Source: an uncultured Clostridia bacterium (GTDB lineage Bacteria > Bacillota > Clostridia > Oscillospirales > Oscillospiraceae). Taken from it: a stretch of 5,407 nt of DNA. Below the pieces are notes generated by a model. It did no database searches. It was not told where the DNA came from and saw only the letters and a program-made list of their open reading frames with translations. Each line of letters opens with the position of its first letter. The first letter of the stretch is position 1. The DNA lies in assembly GCA_937915065.1 (NCBI GenBank), contig CALDMR010000169.1, positions 1-5,407 on the forward strand. The letters run 5' to 3'. This document shows positions 3,460-5,407 of this stretch, one piece after another. The position numbers were made by a program, and so were the translations under genes.

Positions 3460-5407
3460 ATGAGCGATTTTAACCAGGAGTACTGTGCAGTACGAAAACA
3501 GATCATTGAACGGGAGTTTGCCCATCTCAATCCCATGCAGCGCCAAGCCGTGATGGCCACAGAGGGGCCGCTGCTGCTGTTGGCGGGAGCCGGCAGCGGC
3601 AAGACCACGGTGCTGATTCACCGGGTGGCCAATCTTTTGAAATACGGACGGGGCAGCGACAGCAGTGAAGTGCCCGCTTTTGCCGGTGAAGAGGAGCTTC
3701 AGTTCCTGCGGGATTACCTGACCCACCCTGAACCCGATCAGGCTGAGCGGGCTGAGCGGCTGTGCGCCGTGGAACCGGCGGTTCCCTGGTCCATTATTGC
3801 CATTACCTTTACCAATAAGGCGGCAGGGGAGCTGAAAGACCGGCTGGAGCGCATGCTGGGGCCCTCGGCTATGGATGTGTGGGCGTCCACCTTTCATTCC
3901 GCCTGCGTCCGCATTCTGCGGCGGGATATCGACCGCTTGGGCTTTGATAAGAGTTTTACGATCTATGACAGCGCCGACAGCCAGCGGGTGATCAAGGATA
4001 TTGTGAAAGACTTTCAGTATGAGGAAAAGGCATTCCAGCCCCGAACGGTACTGAACTACATCAGCAATGCCAAAGACGCCATGGTGCTCCCGGATCAGTT
4101 TGCCGCTGAATGGGTCACCCGCGGCGACTGGCGGATGGAGCGTATCGCCAAAATTTACAGGGAGTATGTCAAGCGCCTGCGGGACGCCAACGCCCTGGAT
4201 TTTGACGACATCATTCTCCATGCGGTGACGCTGCTGCAAACATGCCAGGATGTGCGGGAGCATTATCAGCGCAAGTTCCGTTATGTGCTCATCGACGAGT
4301 ATCAGGACACCAATCATCTGCAGTATTTGCTGGCCTCTCTGCTGGCAGGGGAGCGGAAGAACATTTGCGTGGTGGGTGACGACGATCAAAGTATTTACCG
4401 CTTCCGGGGCGCTAATATTGAAAACATTCTCAGCTTTGAAAGCGAGTATCAGAACGCAAGGGTGATCCGCCTGGAGCAGAACTACCGCTCTACACAGAAT
4501 ATCCTGGATGCCTCCAATGCTGTGATCCGCAATAACGACGGGCGCAAGGGCAAAACCCTGTGGACGGATAACGGCACGGGGGACAAGGTGCAGGTGCAGA
4601 CGGTGTTCAACGAATCCGCTGAGGCGGACTTTGTGGCAGGCAGCATTCTCAAAGCCTTCAGCGAGGGCCGCGACTGGCGGGATAACGCGGTGCTGTACCG
4701 TATGAACGCCCAGTCCAACCAGTTGGAGTATGCCTTTAAGCGCAACGCGATCCCTTATAAAATCATCGGCGGCACCCGCTTTTTTGACCGGGCCGAGGTG
4801 AAGGATATGCTGGCCTATCTATGTGTGGTCAACAACCCTATGGACGATTTGCGCCTGCGGCGTATTATCAACGTACCTGCCCGGGGCATCGGCGCGCGCA
4901 GCATTGATCTGGTGCAGTCCATTGCTTACCGGGAGGGCATTCCCATGTTCCAGGTGTTGATGCAGGCGGAGCAGTATGGCGAGTTGTCCCGCAGCGCAGC
5001 CAAATTGCAGGATTTTGCGTCCCTGGTGATTGAACTCCAGGGGAAGGCTGAAGCCATGGATCTGGATGAGTTTTATGACGCGCTCTGCTGCGACAGTGGT
5101 TATCTCACCATGCTGGAGGCGAAAAATGACGTGGAAAGCCGCAGCCGGGCAGAAAACGTGAAAGAATTGAAGTCCAGCATTGTGCAGTATCTGGATACCC
5201 AAAGCGAAACGGCCAGCCTGTCTGGCTTTTTGGATGAGGTGGCCCTGTACACGGATTTGGACGATCAGGACGGAACGGAAAACAGCGTGGTGATGATGAC
5301 CATGCACAGTGCCAAGGGTCTGGAATTTCCGGCGGTCTATGTGGTGGGCATGGAGGAGAATGTGTTCCCCGGCAGCCGCGCCATGGGGGAGATTGAGGAA
5401 ATGGAAG
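3460..5407 (+). CDS. pcrA: ATP-dependent DNA helicase PcrA/UvrD (C-terminus beyond window)
   Basis: A superfamily 1A 3'-5' helicase that unwinds DNA in excision repair, replication restart and removal of recombinase filaments. 649 codons are present; PcrA proteins are about 720-780 residues. Visible motifs in order: Q motif LNPMQRQAV (23-31); Walker A GAGSGKTT (43-50); motif Ia AITFTNKAA (114-122); Ib STFHSACVRIL (143-153); Walker B/II DEYQDTN (279-285); III VVGDDDQSIYRFRGA (304-318); IV LEQNYRST (338-345); V MTMHSAKGLEF (613-623). Motif VI and the C-terminal tail are past the right edge. Two points stand out. About 63 residues separate GKT from IAITF, against about 21 in Geobacillus PcrA as I recall it, so there is an acidic extra segment at about 62-108. 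Motif III has Phe (F315) where PcrA and UvrD have the base-stacking Trp. Start ATG 3460 has AGGTGG seven bases upstream and its own promoter. Confidence 0.95.
   Translation, partial: MSDFNQEYCAVRKQIIEREFAHLNPMQRQAVMATEGPLLLLAGAGSGKTTVLIHRVANLLKYGRGSDSSEVPAFAGEEELQFLRDYLTHPEPDQAERAERLCAVEPAVPWSIIAITFTNKAAGELKDRLERMLGPSAMDVWASTFHSACVRILRRDIDRLGFDKSFTIYDSADSQRVIKDIVKDFQYEEKAFQPRTVLNYISNAKDAMVLPDQFAAEWVTRGDWRMERIAKIYREYVKRLRDANALDFDDIILHAVTLLQTCQDVREHYQRKFRYVLIDEYQDTNHLQYLLASLLAGERKNICVVGDDDQSIYRFRGANIENILSFESEYQNARVIRLEQNYRSTQNILDASNAVIRNNDGRKGKTLWTDNGTGDKVQVQTVFNESAEADFVAGSILKAFSEGRDWRDNAVLYRMNAQSNQLEYAFKRNAIPYKIIGGTRFFDRAEVKDMLAYLCVVNNPMDDLRLRRIINVPARGIGARSIDLVQSIAYREGIPMFQVLMQAEQYGELSRSAAKLQDFASLVIELQGKAEAMDLDEFYDALCCDSGYLTMLEAKNDVESRSRAENVKELKSSIVQYLDTQSETASLSGFLDEVALYTDLDDQDGTENSVVMMTMHSAKGLEFPAVYVVGMEENVFPGSRAMGEIEEME

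Noticed and set aside
3280..4389. Long upstream extension of the threonine aldolase frame (about 370 codons)
   Set aside because: It lies antisense to the helicase coding sequence, crosses both divergent promoters, and has no family similarity; open antisense frames are common opposite GC-rich genes.
4819..5307. Minus-strand open frame inside the helicase gene
   Set aside because: It is antisense to the conserved 2A/2B-domain coding region and motif V approach, with no ribosome site or recognisable domain.
1..5407. Defence system, prophage or mobile element
   Set aside because: No integrase, transposase, toxin-antitoxin pair, CRISPR repeats or terminal repeats were seen; the single UvrD-like helicase is a standard housekeeping PcrA, not a defence helicase next to a nuclease.

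Overview
The window looks like ordinary chromosome from a moderately GC-rich, low-complexity Gram-positive anaerobe, most likely a gut Clostridia of the Oscillospiraceae/Ruminococcaceae type. This rests on strong AGGAGG-type ribosome binding sites, sigma-A-like promoters with 17-bp spacers, a PcrA-type helicase with an insertion I remember from that group, and a radical SAM DNA-repair family common in Clostridia. The genus is an inference from memory, not from a search.

Layout from left to right: (1) 1-562, minus strand: the N-terminal 187 residues of a putative DNA modification/repair radical SAM protein, running off the left edge. It has its own promoter and possible LexA-type operators. 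(2) 651-692: a minus-strand intrinsic terminator. (3) 702-1484, minus strand: a secreted lipoprotein of unknown function. (4) 1485-1702: a divergent intergenic region with one promoter on each strand. (5) 1703-2188, plus strand: a small GNAT acetyltransferase. (6) 2193-2226: a hairpin terminator shared by two convergent genes. (7) 2239-3279, minus strand: a low-specificity L-threonine aldolase. (8) 3280-3459: a divergent promoter region with a promoter for each flanking gene and a perfect 14-bp palindrome in the helicase leader. (9) 3460-5407, plus strand: a PcrA/UvrD helicase, 649 residues to the right edge and still lacking its C-terminal end.

Each gene seems to be its own transcription unit: four of the five have a recognisable promoter with good boxes, the GNAT promoter has a weak -35, and the terminators separate neighbours. 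Two genes, the radical SAM protein and PcrA, concern DNA maintenance, but they lie at opposite ends and are not co-transcribed. The aldolase links to threonine/glycine metabolism; the GNAT and lipoprotein have no assignable substrate or partner.

I found no mobile element, CRISPR array, tRNA, rRNA or riboswitch, and no convincing new system. The points most worth a second look are the possible SOS control of the radical SAM gene, the extra segment between motifs I and Ia of the helicase, the palindrome in the helicase leader, and the uncharacterised lipoprotein.
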